From assembly GCA_964503615.1 (NCBI GenBank), contig CAZDBA010000219.1, positions 1 through 5,935 of the forward strand: DNA of 5,935 nucleotides, written 5' to 3'. The stretch comes from CAZDBA01 sp964503615 (lineage in GTDB: Bacteria; Planctomycetota; Planctomycetia; Pirellulales; Pirellulaceae). The notes below the pieces were generated by a model that made no database searches, was not told the origin of the DNA, and was given only the letters and a program-made list of their open reading frames with translations. Position numbers and translations under genes: made by a program. This document shows positions 1 to 5,796 of the stretch, piece after piece; positions within the stretch are counted from its first letter, which is position 1, and each line of letters starts with the position of its first letter.

Positions 1-1221
1 TGATGACGACTCTGGAATTGCTCCTTCTGGAATTGCTCCTTCTGGAATCGTTCCTCCTGGAATCGTTCCTTCTGGAATCGTTCCTTCTGGAATCGTTCCT
101 TCTGGAATCGTTCCTCCTGGAATCGTTCCTTCGGTTGTTTCAGCTGTACCTGGATCTGTCTCGGGCATAGGAGCAGGATCATCTGACGAGCCGCCTAAAC
201 TGGGGTCTGTACTCTCGATGTCTTGTGGCGGAGTTGGAGCATCTCCGGGCTCTGGAGCATCTTCGTTGAGCTCTGTTTCCTCAGGTGGAATCTGCTCCAT
301 GACCAAACCGTCTTCTGCCTCGACCAACTCTTCGTACTTAGCTTGTACTTCCGCATCAGTCACATTTCGCATCTCGTTTTCAAGAAAAACGTTGGGATCC
401 CCGTAGAGGTATTGGACGTTCACGCGCTTGTTCTGCTTGAAACCAGGTTCAAGGTAGGCCCCATCAGGAACTCTGTATTTGCCTTCTTCGTACAACTTCT
501 TCAGTTCGGAATTGGAGGGCTCATCTTCGACTTTGGTCAAATAATCCACAACCTTGAGGGGATAGGTACTGCATTCGGTCAACTGGTTAAAACGTAGAAA
601 ACCGTTTGCCGCTTCTGTTGGATTGGGTGAATTGGGCAATCCACTGTACATCATGACTTGGTAAATTTTGTGCGCTAATTCGATTTTCATCTGGTTGCGA
701 ATTTCAACCAGCTCAACATGATCACCATTGGCGCTTTGGTTGATCAATTCCCAATCGACTTGTTTGAACCCGGAGTTGGTCGCAATTTGTTGGAAGTGGT
801 CGTTAACCATTGCGTCGTTTACCACAACACCTTGATCCTCAGCCGCCTTGGCGTACAGGATTCGTTCCATGACATAGGCGTCGAGATCATTAGGGGGAAT
901 ATTTTGTGGTACGGGTTGGATCCGTAACTGGGACGGCACGCTGTTAAAACTTTTTTCGTTTTGTTCGCGGGAAGCTCGTTCTAACGCTTCCAAGAACCTG
1001 ATAGTTGCATAATGCTTGTAACGCACATTTTCCAATTTAGATTTGGAGATATTTCCGCCACTCCATTTGACGGCGGTTTCCTTGCCGTAGCGATCGTTAA
1101 TTTGACCCGGCTGGATCATCATCGCGACTGAACCCAGTCCGAAAATGCCCATCAAAACCATACCGAAAACAACCATCATCCCTCTTTGGTGACGACGGAA
1201 CCAACCTAGTGGACTAGCCAT
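1..1221 (-). CDS. Membrane-anchored SurA/PpiD-like periplasmic foldase protein, 3' end outside window
   Basis: The reverse strand is open for 407 codons from the ATG at 1221 to the window edge, with no stop, so the C-terminal part is missing. Residues 1-13 are basic (W7-F-R-R-H-Q-R) and 14-36 form one hydrophobic segment, which predicts a single N-terminal anchor with the rest outside the cytoplasm. Residues about 47-200 resemble the SurA N-terminal chaperone domain found in PpiD-type foldases, notably D114-AYVMERILYAKAAEDQG at 114-131 followed by a V-x-D-x-x-V type helix start. Residues 301-363 are acidic and Pro-rich, and 364-403 are eight GTIPE-like pentapeptides. A parvulin catalytic domain, if present, would lie outside the window, so isomerase activity is not shown. 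Large proteins of this plan are common in planctomycetes (family knowledge). The start is supported by a GAGAG motif 6 nt upstream. The gene is divergent from topB. The specific client proteins are unknown. Confidence 0.75.
   Translation of the reverse strand, partial: MASPLGWFRRHQRGMMVVFGMVLMGIFGLGSVAMMIQPGQINDRYGKETAVKWSGGNISKSKLENVRYKHYATIRFLEALERASREQNEKSFNSVPSQLRIQPVPQNIPPNDLDAYVMERILYAKAAEDQGVVVNDAMVNDHFQQIATNSGFKQVDWELINQSANGDHVELVEIRNQMKIELAHKIYQVMMYSGLPNSPNPTEAANGFLRFNQLTECSTYPLKVVDYLTKVEDEPSNSELKKLYEEGKYRVPDGAYLEPGFKQNKRVNVQYLYGDPNVFLENEMRNVTDAEVQAKYEELVEAEDGLVMEQIPPEETELNEDAPEPGDAPTPPQDIESTDPSLGGSSDDPAPMPETDPGTAETTEGTIPGGTIPEGTIPEGTIPEGTIPGGTIPEGAIPEGAIPESSS
11..130 (-). repeat. 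Eight 15-bp tandem repeats encoding (E/G)G(T/A)IP pentapeptides
   Basis: Eight consecutive 15-bp units with plus-strand consensus TCTGGAATCGTTCCT start at 11, 26, 41, 56, 71, 86, 101 and 116. Units differ only at the first base (T or C, giving Glu or Gly) and, in the two leftmost copies, at two bases (giving Ala for Thr). Read on the minus strand they encode residues 364-403 of the SurA/PpiD-like protein as EGTIP, GGTIP or EGAIP. Because the unit is a multiple of three, copy-number change would alter protein length without breaking the frame. The near identity at DNA level points to recent expansion by slippage or unequal exchange. Confidence 0.95.
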
Positions 1222-1227
1222 TGATAG

Positions 1228-1232
1228 CTCTC
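1228..1232 (-). promoter_or_regulatory. Shine-Dalgarno-like GAGAG for the SurA/PpiD-like gene
   Basis: The minus strand reads GAGAG with a 6-nt spacer before the ATG at 1221, a normal ribosome-binding distance. It supports that ATG as the start, and the following codons immediately give the basic N-terminus and membrane anchor expected of the family. Confidence 0.55.
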
Positions 1233-1274
1233 TTGAAATTGGAAACTTGGATAAGTTTCTTAATAAAAATGTTT

Positions 1275-1289
1275 GGTCAACCCTTGACA
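1275..1289. promoter_or_regulatory. Possible divergent -35 boxes (TTGACC on minus, TTGACA on plus)
   Basis: GTCAA-CCC-TTGAC (1276-1288) is a perfect 5-bp inverted repeat. Its right half extends to TTGACA (1284-1289), a perfect sigma-70 -35 hexamer pointing to topB, and its left half reads TTGACC on the minus strand (1280-1275), pointing to the SurA/PpiD-like gene. Good -10 boxes are lacking: the plus side has only TTAATC/TAATCA at 17-18 nt and the minus side only AACTTA/ACTTAT. It could instead be a small operator, or chance. Confidence 0.25.
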
Positions 1290-1590
1290 GTTCCGACCGT
1301 CACGGATTAATCATTTCCCAAGCTACTGACGATTTTAAGTCGGGGTCGACATCATGTTCAACCCGTCAACAAACCGTTGTAAGCCACAAATTTAAAGGGC
1401 AAATGGCACTTATACAATGCCAATAGAGAATTCGGCACTCGGATTCGACCCGGAATACGATAGGAATTTTCAACCAATTTTACAGGTTTGCCTAAACGGG
1501 ACAGGCCTTATGAAATTCTCCATCAAAAGTTGTCCCAGAACCCAGGTGAAAAGCGGAACTCGAGCCTTGCTTTTCCAAAGAAATTGAGAC

Positions 1591-1594
1591 GGAG
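1591..1594 (+). promoter_or_regulatory. Shine-Dalgarno GGAG for topB
   Basis: GGAG lies 5 nt before the ATG at 1600 and fixes that start. The protein then begins directly with the first strand of the TOPRIM fold, so no upstream extension is needed. Confidence 0.8.
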
Positions 1595-1599
1595 TAATA

Positions 1600-4308
1600 A
1601 TGTCTAAAGCTTTGATTATTGCCGAAAAGCCCAGTGTCGCGAAGGACTTGGCGCGGGTATTGGGCAAGGTGCCTGAATTGGGCAAATTTCAGAGTAAGAA
1701 AGACTACTTTGAGAATGAGCATGCTTATATCGGTTCCGCAGTCGGGCACTTGGTCCAACTGAAGATGCCCGAAGGTGAGAACGGCAAAAAATTGCCTTGG
1801 GGAATGAAGCATCTACCTGTGATCCCCAAACGGTTTGAGCTGCAACCGATCGAAAAAAGTGCAGCCAAATACAACCTTTTGGTGCGTCTACTCAAAAAGA
1901 AAGAGGTCGACACCGTCATCAACGCTTGTGATGCCGGGCGCGAGGGGGAGCTGATTTTTCGCTACTTGCTCCAAATGGCGAATATCAAAAAGGATTTAGA
2001 GATCAAACGGATGTGGTTTCAGTCGATGACCGATGGAGCCATCATTGATGCGTGGAACAATATGCGGACCGACGAGCAAATGGAACCACTGGCCGACGCC
2101 GCAGTTTGCCGTAGCGAAAGTGATTGGCTGGTTGGTCTGAACGGCACACGAGCTCTCACCGCGTACAATTCCAGAAACGGTGGTTTCAATGTAACCACAG
2201 CTGGTCGGGTGCAAACTCCAACATTGGTTATTCTTGCCGAGCGTGAAAAAATTATTCGGTCGTTCGTCTCCGAACCTTACTGCGAAGTCCACGCAAAATT
2301 TGGAGTTGAGTCGGGCGAATATGCTGGCCGCTGGTTCGATGAGAACTTCAAAAAAGTCGAAGATGACAAGCACAAACGAGCTGAGCGAATCTGGAGCAAG
2401 GAGGATGCGGACGCCATCGTCGCGCGGTGCGAAGGACAAACAGGAGTTGTCGAAGAGACAAAAAAGCCTTCCAAAGAAAACGCGCCGCTGTTGTTTGATT
2501 TGACCAGCCTGCAACGGGAGGCGGGCAACAAACATGGATACAGTGCTCGCCGTGTTTTACAGTTGGCTCAAGCGTGTTACGACCGCTACAAATTGCTGAC
2601 CTATCCGCGTACCGATTCGAAGTATCTTCCAGAAGATTACATCGATAAAGTCCGTGAATCGGTGCTCGATTTTGCAGGTGCAAAAACAAACGATTCGTTT
2701 CTGGATGTCTATAAACAAAGCGCCAAATGGATCGTCGATAACAACCGAATCACCGACACAAAACGAGTTTTTAACACCAAAAAAGTTAGCGATCACTTTG
2801 CGATTATCCCAACTGGAAAACTTCCACCGAACAAATTGGACGAAGACGCAAAGAAGATTTACAACCTGGTTATGCGGCGGTTTCTGGCGATCTTTTTCCC
2901 GCCCGCTGAATACCAAAACACGACACGAATTACGAGAATCAAAGAGGATGCGTTTCTCACTACTGGTAAAATTCTGGTCGTTCCCGGCTTTAAATCGGTC
3001 TATGGTCAGGCAGCGGGACAAGCCACTGGTAAGGATGAGTTGTGTAGCGTAAATCCGCAGGAAGACGCAAAAGTAAACGAGCTGGAACTCAAGGAAAAAC
3101 AAACCAATCCCCCAGCCCGATACAACGACAGTACACTGCTTTCCGCTATGGAAACTGCTGGGAAACTGGTCGATGACGAAGAGTTGCGAGATGCGATGGG
3201 CGAACGTGGTTTGGGCACTCCCGCCACACGCGCCTCGATCATCGAGAACTTGATTCGACAGAAGTACCTGTTTCGTGACAAAGCACCAAATCACAGAAAT
3301 TTGGTCGTCTCCAACAAGGCGCTCGCTTTAGTCGATCTGTTGCAAGAGATGGGAGTCTCCGCTTTGAGCTCGCCAGAGATGACCGGCGAATGGGAGTACA
3401 AGCTCAAGCAGATGGAGGCCGGAGAACTGAATCGTGACACGTTCATGAACGAAGTGATCGGACTGGTCAAAAACCTTGTCCAGCAAACCAAGGCCTTTAC
3501 AGATGAGAAGGTAAGCCGCAAGTATCCTGACTTGCCCGGAACGTGTCCTGAATGTGAAGCTGGCGTTCTTAAACAGACCGATGGCGTTTTCGAATGTTAC
3601 AACCCCGAGTGTACTTTTCGCTTTAAAAAGCATATTGCCAGTCACGAAATCACAGTCCAGCAGGCGCAGGATCTTTTGAAGCTTCGCAGGATCGGCCCCA
3701 TCGAGACGTTCAAAAGTAGATTTGGCAATCCATTCACTGCCGAGTTAACTTTGGCTAAAGAAAAGAAAACCTGGAAGCTGGGTTTTGTTTTCGAAGGGGA
3801 CGATGCTTACGAAGAGGAGCTGAAAAACCTGACGGACGAGCAGATGATTTGCGAGTGCCCGATCCTGGATGACTCGGAAAAGATGATCAAAGTATACGCA
3901 ACCGATACGGCTTACCTGTGTCCGGAAATGGCTACCAAAGAGGATAAACGTGGGGTGCGAATCGGTAAAACGATTTTGACACTGGATATTCCTCGGGAGC
4001 AGGCGATCAAGTTGTTTGTCGAAGGCAAAACCGACTTGATGCCCGGTTTCTACTCAAAGAAAAAGAAGCGAAACTTTGCCGCCCACCTGAAGTTGGATCG
4101 AAAGAAGGGAAAGCTCGAGTTCGAGTTCGCACCGAAAAAGAAGAAAAAGAAGAAGGCGGACGGCGAAGAAGGCGCCGACGACACCAAGGCAACAAAGAAG
4201 AAAGCGAAAAAGAAGGCGAAGAAAAAGGCTAAAAAGAAAGCCAAGAAGAAGACCACCAAGAAAAAGACGACCAAGAAGAAACCCCCTCAAGACGAGCAGG
4301 ATTCGTAG
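1600..4308 (+). CDS. topB: Type IA DNA topoisomerase, topoisomerase III (TopB) type, with lysine-rich C-terminal tail
   Basis: This enzyme cuts and reseals one DNA strand through a 5'-phosphotyrosine, relaxing negative supercoils or unlinking replication and recombination intermediates in the nucleoid. The core is complete: AEKPSVA with the acidic E9, the TOPRIM motif DAGREGE at 111-117, SDWLVGLNGTRA at 174-185, GRVQTPTL at 202-209, the active-site tyrosine Y335 in TYPRTDSKYLP, and GLGTPATRA at 537-545. A C4 zinc finger follows (C649, C652, C666, C671), then topoisomerase C-terminal repeat units at about 704-731 and 780-843, and a Lys-rich tail from 846. The second TOPRIM acidic position is Gly113, as I recall for Bacillus-type TopB. 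At 902 aa it is longer than E. coli TopB (about 650 aa) because of the finger, repeats and tail. TopB is preferred to TopA from the EKPSVA start and the motif wording. A good SD precedes it. Confidence 0.93.
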   Translation: MSKALIIAEKPSVAKDLARVLGKVPELGKFQSKKDYFENEHAYIGSAVGHLVQLKMPEGENGKKLPWGMKHLPVIPKRFELQPIEKSAAKYNLLVRLLKKKEVDTVINACDAGREGELIFRYLLQMANIKKDLEIKRMWFQSMTDGAIIDAWNNMRTDEQMEPLADAAVCRSESDWLVGLNGTRALTAYNSRNGGFNVTTAGRVQTPTLVILAEREKIIRSFVSEPYCEVHAKFGVESGEYAGRWFDENFKKVEDDKHKRAERIWSKEDADAIVARCEGQTGVVEETKKPSKENAPLLFDLTSLQREAGNKHGYSARRVLQLAQACYDRYKLLTYPRTDSKYLPEDYIDKVRESVLDFAGAKTNDSFLDVYKQSAKWIVDNNRITDTKRVFNTKKVSDHFAIIPTGKLPPNKLDEDAKKIYNLVMRRFLAIFFPPAEYQNTTRITRIKEDAFLTTGKILVVPGFKSVYGQAAGQATGKDELCSVNPQEDAKVNELELKEKQTNPPARYNDSTLLSAMETAGKLVDDEELRDAMGERGLGTPATRASIIENLIRQKYLFRDKAPNHRNLVVSNKALALVDLLQEMGVSALSSPEMTGEWEYKLKQMEAGELNRDTFMNEVIGLVKNLVQQTKAFTDEKVSRKYPDLPGTCPECEAGVLKQTDGVFECYNPECTFRFKKHIASHEITVQQAQDLLKLRRIGPIETFKSRFGNPFTAELTLAKEKKTWKLGFVFEGDDAYEEELKNLTDEQMICECPILDDSEKMIKVYATDTAYLCPEMATKEDKRGVRIGKTILTLDIPREQAIKLFVEGKTDLMPGFYSKKKKRNFAAHLKLDRKKGKLEFEFAPKKKKKKKADGEEGADDTKATKKKAKKKAKKKAKKKAKKKTTKKKTTKKKPPQDEQDS
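4195..4281 (+). repeat. Lysine repeat tail of TopB: KKKA units then KKKTT units
   Basis: Residues 866-894 consist of four KKKA units, then KKK-TT-KKK-TT-KKK, ended by PPQDEQDS. A first run of seven lysines (846-852) lies just upstream, separated by a short acidic segment (DGEEGADD, 854-861). Codons vary between units (AAA/AAG; GCG/GCT/GCC), so the repeat is kept at protein rather than DNA level. Lys-rich tails of this sort bind DNA without sequence specificity, and in actinobacterial TopA a comparable tail supports processivity (family knowledge). The coding strand here is a long, nearly pure purine tract. Confidence 0.9.
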
Positions 4309-4373
4309 CGAGCTGGACGCGTATTCTGGCGATAGGATTCCCAACTGACTAAAGCCCCACAACGGCCCCAGCA

Positions 4374-4688
4374 ATGGCAAAACTACCTATCATCGAATCC
4401 TGTGAAGGCTGTGGGCTTTGTTGCACCACGATGGGAATACCCCAATTCTTTGGGCATCTGAGTCTGCCCGGCATCGACCCGCTTTGGGAAGATGTGCCCA
4501 ATTCTGTGAAAGATGAACTGCTTGAGTTCATCGAAGAAGGTGGAGCCGAACTGGGCGAACGTTGCTTTTGGTACGACGTCCAAACCAAGCGATGTAAGCA
4601 CCACAAATATCGCCCACAAATCTGTCGTGATTTTGAAATCGGCAATCCACATTGCATTCGATTGCGAATTGACCACGGCATCAAATAG
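4374..4688 (+). CDS. Small CxxCxxCC (YkgJ-type) cysteine-cluster protein, putative zinc or iron binding
   Basis: This 104-aa protein opens with the cluster C10-x2-C13-x2-C16-C17 (SCEGCGLCC) and continues with C64, C74, C84 and C94. The segment C74-KHHKYRPQICRDF carries the 'Y-R-P-x-x-C-R-x-F' signature typical of the YkgJ/UPF0153 CxxCxxCC family (PF03692), whose members are thought to chelate zinc or iron; the biochemical role is unknown. There is no signal peptide or membrane segment, so it should be cytoplasmic. It lies 65 bp after topB in the same direction with no clear terminator between, so co-transcription is possible. No strong Shine-Dalgarno precedes the ATG; the start is chosen because the Cys cluster begins only nine residues later, as usual for the family. 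Identification is from motifs only. Confidence 0.85.
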   Translation: MAKLPIIESCEGCGLCCTTMGIPQFFGHLSLPGIDPLWEDVPNSVKDELLEFIEEGGAELGERCFWYDVQTKRCKHHKYRPQICRDFEIGNPHCIRLRIDHGIK

Positions 4689-4889
4689 TCGAAACATTCA
4701 AGACTTCTAAGCTTACTTTATCAAGCGAATGCTCTGCTTGGGCGCAACTGGATGTCAATTGGAGACTTGCCTTCGCTAGATGGGGAAAGGTCCGGTCTCA
4801 TTATTGCATTTTCCATTGGGACGTTTACGATCAATTTCCTGGCTTCATGTTTACGGTTTTTTGGCCGGATTATTCGTTTCTACTGTTTT

Positions 4890-4893
4890 GGAA
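4890..4893 (+). promoter_or_regulatory. Weak Shine-Dalgarno GGAA deciding the orphan gene start
   Basis: GGAA with a 5-nt spacer precedes the ATG at 4899. No comparable motif precedes the in-frame upstream ATG at 4752. This favours the shorter 159-aa protein. Confidence 0.4.
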
Positions 4894-4898
4894 TTAGT

Positions 4899-5378
4899 AT
4901 GGATATTCAATCTATAAAAGAAAACCTACATGCAAACTCAATATTCCATTCGGAAGGAACTGTGTTTGGTAAACCAACAGTAATTGGTTACGAAAAAAAG
5001 TTTAGATGGAGTTGGATGGCAACTCAATTGAACACATTTATTGTCGCAACTGATTTTGCGAATGAGGAAATAAATATTTCAATAATCGAAAAACATCTAA
5101 CAGAGTCTTTCAGTCTGGCGAAGAAAAATTACAAAGGATGGCCAAGAGGATTGCAGTCCGGGGTGGGGGTAATTTCCATACTGCTTTCCAACAACATCAA
5201 TAATGAGGCTGTAGAATATTGTCGAAAATTAAAATCAGGTAAAAAGTGGGCAGGATTTTCTATCCCAGTAGTATTTAACTCGGCAACTAATGAGGTTTTT
5301 GAATTTGAAAAGAATCCAATTTGGGGCAGAATTTACTATCCGCATTTTCGAAAATTGATTAAAAATCTAAGTGTGTAG
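4899..5378 (+). CDS. AT-rich hypothetical protein of 159 aa, function unknown
   Basis: I do not recognise a named family. The protein reads as compact, soluble and mixed alpha/beta, with aromatic-rich blocks that look conserved: EGTVFGKPTVIGYEKKFRWSW (about residues 19-39, where GKPTVIGYEKKFRW is most distinctive), MATQLNTFIVATDF, NYKGWPRGLQSGV, and NPIWGRIYYPHFRKLI near the C-terminus. No Cys-metal motif, signal peptide or nucleotide-binding loop is seen. The reading frame extends upstream to an ATG at 4752, adding 49 residues with a hydrophobic stretch. I prefer 4899 because GGAA lies 5 nt before it and because composition drops sharply from here. Hand counts give 28% GC (5041-5100) and 33% (5221-5280), against 52% in a topB stretch (3481-3540), which suggests horizontal acquisition. 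It lies about 210 bp after the CxxCxxCC gene and ends at its own terminator, so it is probably a single-gene unit. Confidence 0.75.
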   Translation: MDIQSIKENLHANSIFHSEGTVFGKPTVIGYEKKFRWSWMATQLNTFIVATDFANEEINISIIEKHLTESFSLAKKNYKGWPRGLQSGVGVISILLSNNINNEAVEYCRKLKSGKKWAGFSIPVVFNSATNEVFEFEKNPIWGRIYYPHFRKLIKNLSV

Positions 5379-5385
5379 CCGTCTG

Positions 5386-5399
5386 TTGCAGCGATGCAA
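5386..5399 (+). other. Small hairpin with GCGA tetraloop just after the orphan gene
   Basis: TTGCA-GCGA-TGCAA is a perfect 5-bp stem closed by a GNRA-class tetraloop, 7 nt after the stop codon. It could protect the 3' end of the transcript, but it lacks a T tract and is not itself a terminator. Confidence 0.4.
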
Positions 5400-5427
5400 A
5401 AGCTCGCGAATTGAAATTTTGAAAAAC

Positions 5428-5464
5428 AAACCCTTGGTCGCAAATTTGCTTTCAAGGGTTTTTT
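5428..5464 (+). terminator. Intrinsic terminator of the AT-rich orphan gene
   Basis: AAACCCTTG (5428-5436) pairs perfectly with CAAGGGTTT (5453-5461), and the right arm runs into six Ts (5459-5464). The 16-nt loop holds the palindrome GCAAATTTGC (5440-5449), which could add a short inner stem. It sits 50 nt after the stop codon on the same strand. Confidence 0.8.
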
Positions 5465-5540
5465 GTTGAGGTCGTGAAAGAGTTTTTAATGTCGTAAAGT
5501 CTCTTTCTTTCGCGAAGCGAATGTCGGTTTTTGGAAACCC

Positions 5541-5577
5541 GACACGTTAGCGAGAAACCCTTCCTCGCTAACTCGTC
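5541..5577. repeat. Strong imperfect palindrome inside the left repeat
   Basis: GACACGTTAGCGAG (5541-5554) faces CTCGCTAACTCGTC (5564-5577) across a 9-nt loop. Nine inner pairs are perfect (GTTAGCGAG/CTCGCTAAC), then two mismatches, then three more pairs. Immediately upstream TGTCGG (5522-5527) can pair with the CCGACA (5539-5544) that overlaps the left arm, so two folds compete. Confidence 0.65.
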
Positions 5578-5590
5578 TAGGCTGTGATTT

Positions 5591-5620
5591 TATAAGCCGC
5601 TCTGTTATTAGCCGCTCTGG
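5591..5620. repeat. Two-copy 15-bp tandem repeat
   Basis: TATAAGCCGCTCTGT is followed directly by TATTAGCCGCTCTGG, identical at 13 of 15 positions. It lies inside the inverted-repeat segment and is not coding. Confidence 0.7.
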
Positions 5621-5670
5621 CAGTTTTGAATACTCACTTTAGGCCTGAGGCGGGCACATGAACCGTTGGT

Positions 5671-5700
5671 GGCGTCAGTTGGCATCAGTCGGCTTCAGCC
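5671..5700. repeat. Three-copy 10-bp tandem repeat GGCNTCAGYY
   Basis: GGCGTCAGTT, GGCATCAGTC and GGCTTCAGCC follow each other without gaps, with seven invariant positions per unit. It lies inside the inverted-repeat segment. The 10-bp period is close to one DNA helical turn, so each unit presents the same face. No binding protein can be named. Confidence 0.65.
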
Positions 5701-5796
5701 ACTGGCAGGAAATGTATCGCCTCCGGGCTAAAAGCAAGGAAATAGCTTGCCTTCGTCCTAGCTAACGCGTCGGGTTTCCATTTGCATTGCGCATGC

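Larger units (their letters stand above)
1222..1599. promoter_or_regulatory. Divergent intergenic region between the SurA/PpiD-like gene and topB
   Basis: These 378 bp separate two divergently transcribed genes and must hold both promoters unless one transcript starts elsewhere. I see no convincing gene here. Visible elements are the back-to-back -35-like boxes at 1275-1289 (listed separately), an inverted repeat GGGACA (1498-1503) / TGTCCC (1531-1536) that would lie in the topB leader with a 27-nt loop, and TGGCA (1404-1408) / TGCCA (1418-1422) around a TTATACAA tract. None matches an operator or riboswitch I can name. Confidence 0.5.
5532..5780. repeat. Segment bounded by 23-bp near-perfect inverted repeats; interspersed or MITE-like element
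   Basis: The left arm (5532-5554) begins TGGAAACCCGAC and ends CGTTAGCGAG. The reverse complement of 5758-5780 matches it at 21 of 23 positions (differences A/G and G/T). A third related half, CTCGCTAACTCGTC (5564-5577), lies inside. The enclosed DNA has no convincing reading frame. This fits either a short non-autonomous element with terminal inverted repeats or two oppositely oriented copies of a REP-like palindrome. I associate the core with intergenic repeats of planctomycete genomes, but from memory only. No clear flanking target-site duplication was found. Confidence 0.55.

Noticed and set aside
11..130. CRISPR-like array
   Set aside because: The 15-bp units abut with no spacers and are in frame with the minus-strand protein, so they are coding tandem repeats.
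223..927. Plus-strand open frames of 124 and 69 codons (223-597 and 718-927)
   Set aside because: They are antisense to the continuous minus-strand SurA/PpiD-like gene, lack ribosome sites and show no protein-like motifs.
1488..1516. Promoter TTGCCT - 17 nt - TGAAAT close to topB
   Set aside because: Only half of the -35 bases and four of six -10 bases match consensus; this is within chance for a region of this composition.
1996..3294. Long minus-strand open frames opposite topB, up to 245 codons
   Set aside because: The plus strand encodes a topoisomerase with every catalytic motif in order; the antisense frames are by-products of its codon use.
4132..4281. Programmed -1 frameshift site in the A-rich lysine tail
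   Set aside because: AAA AAG codon pairs occur, but none I checked has the A before it needed for a classic A-AAA-AAG heptamer in the zero frame, and the tail reads through cleanly to a stop.
4722..4740. Terminator after the CxxCxxCC gene (CAAGC ... GCTTG hairpin)
   Set aside because: The stem is only 5 bp with a 9-nt loop and no T tract follows, so it cannot be called a terminator.
5581..5757. Hidden small gene or transposase remnant inside the inverted-repeat segment
   Set aside because: No frame on either strand gives a start with a ribosome site and a recognisable protein; the sequence is dominated by short repeats.
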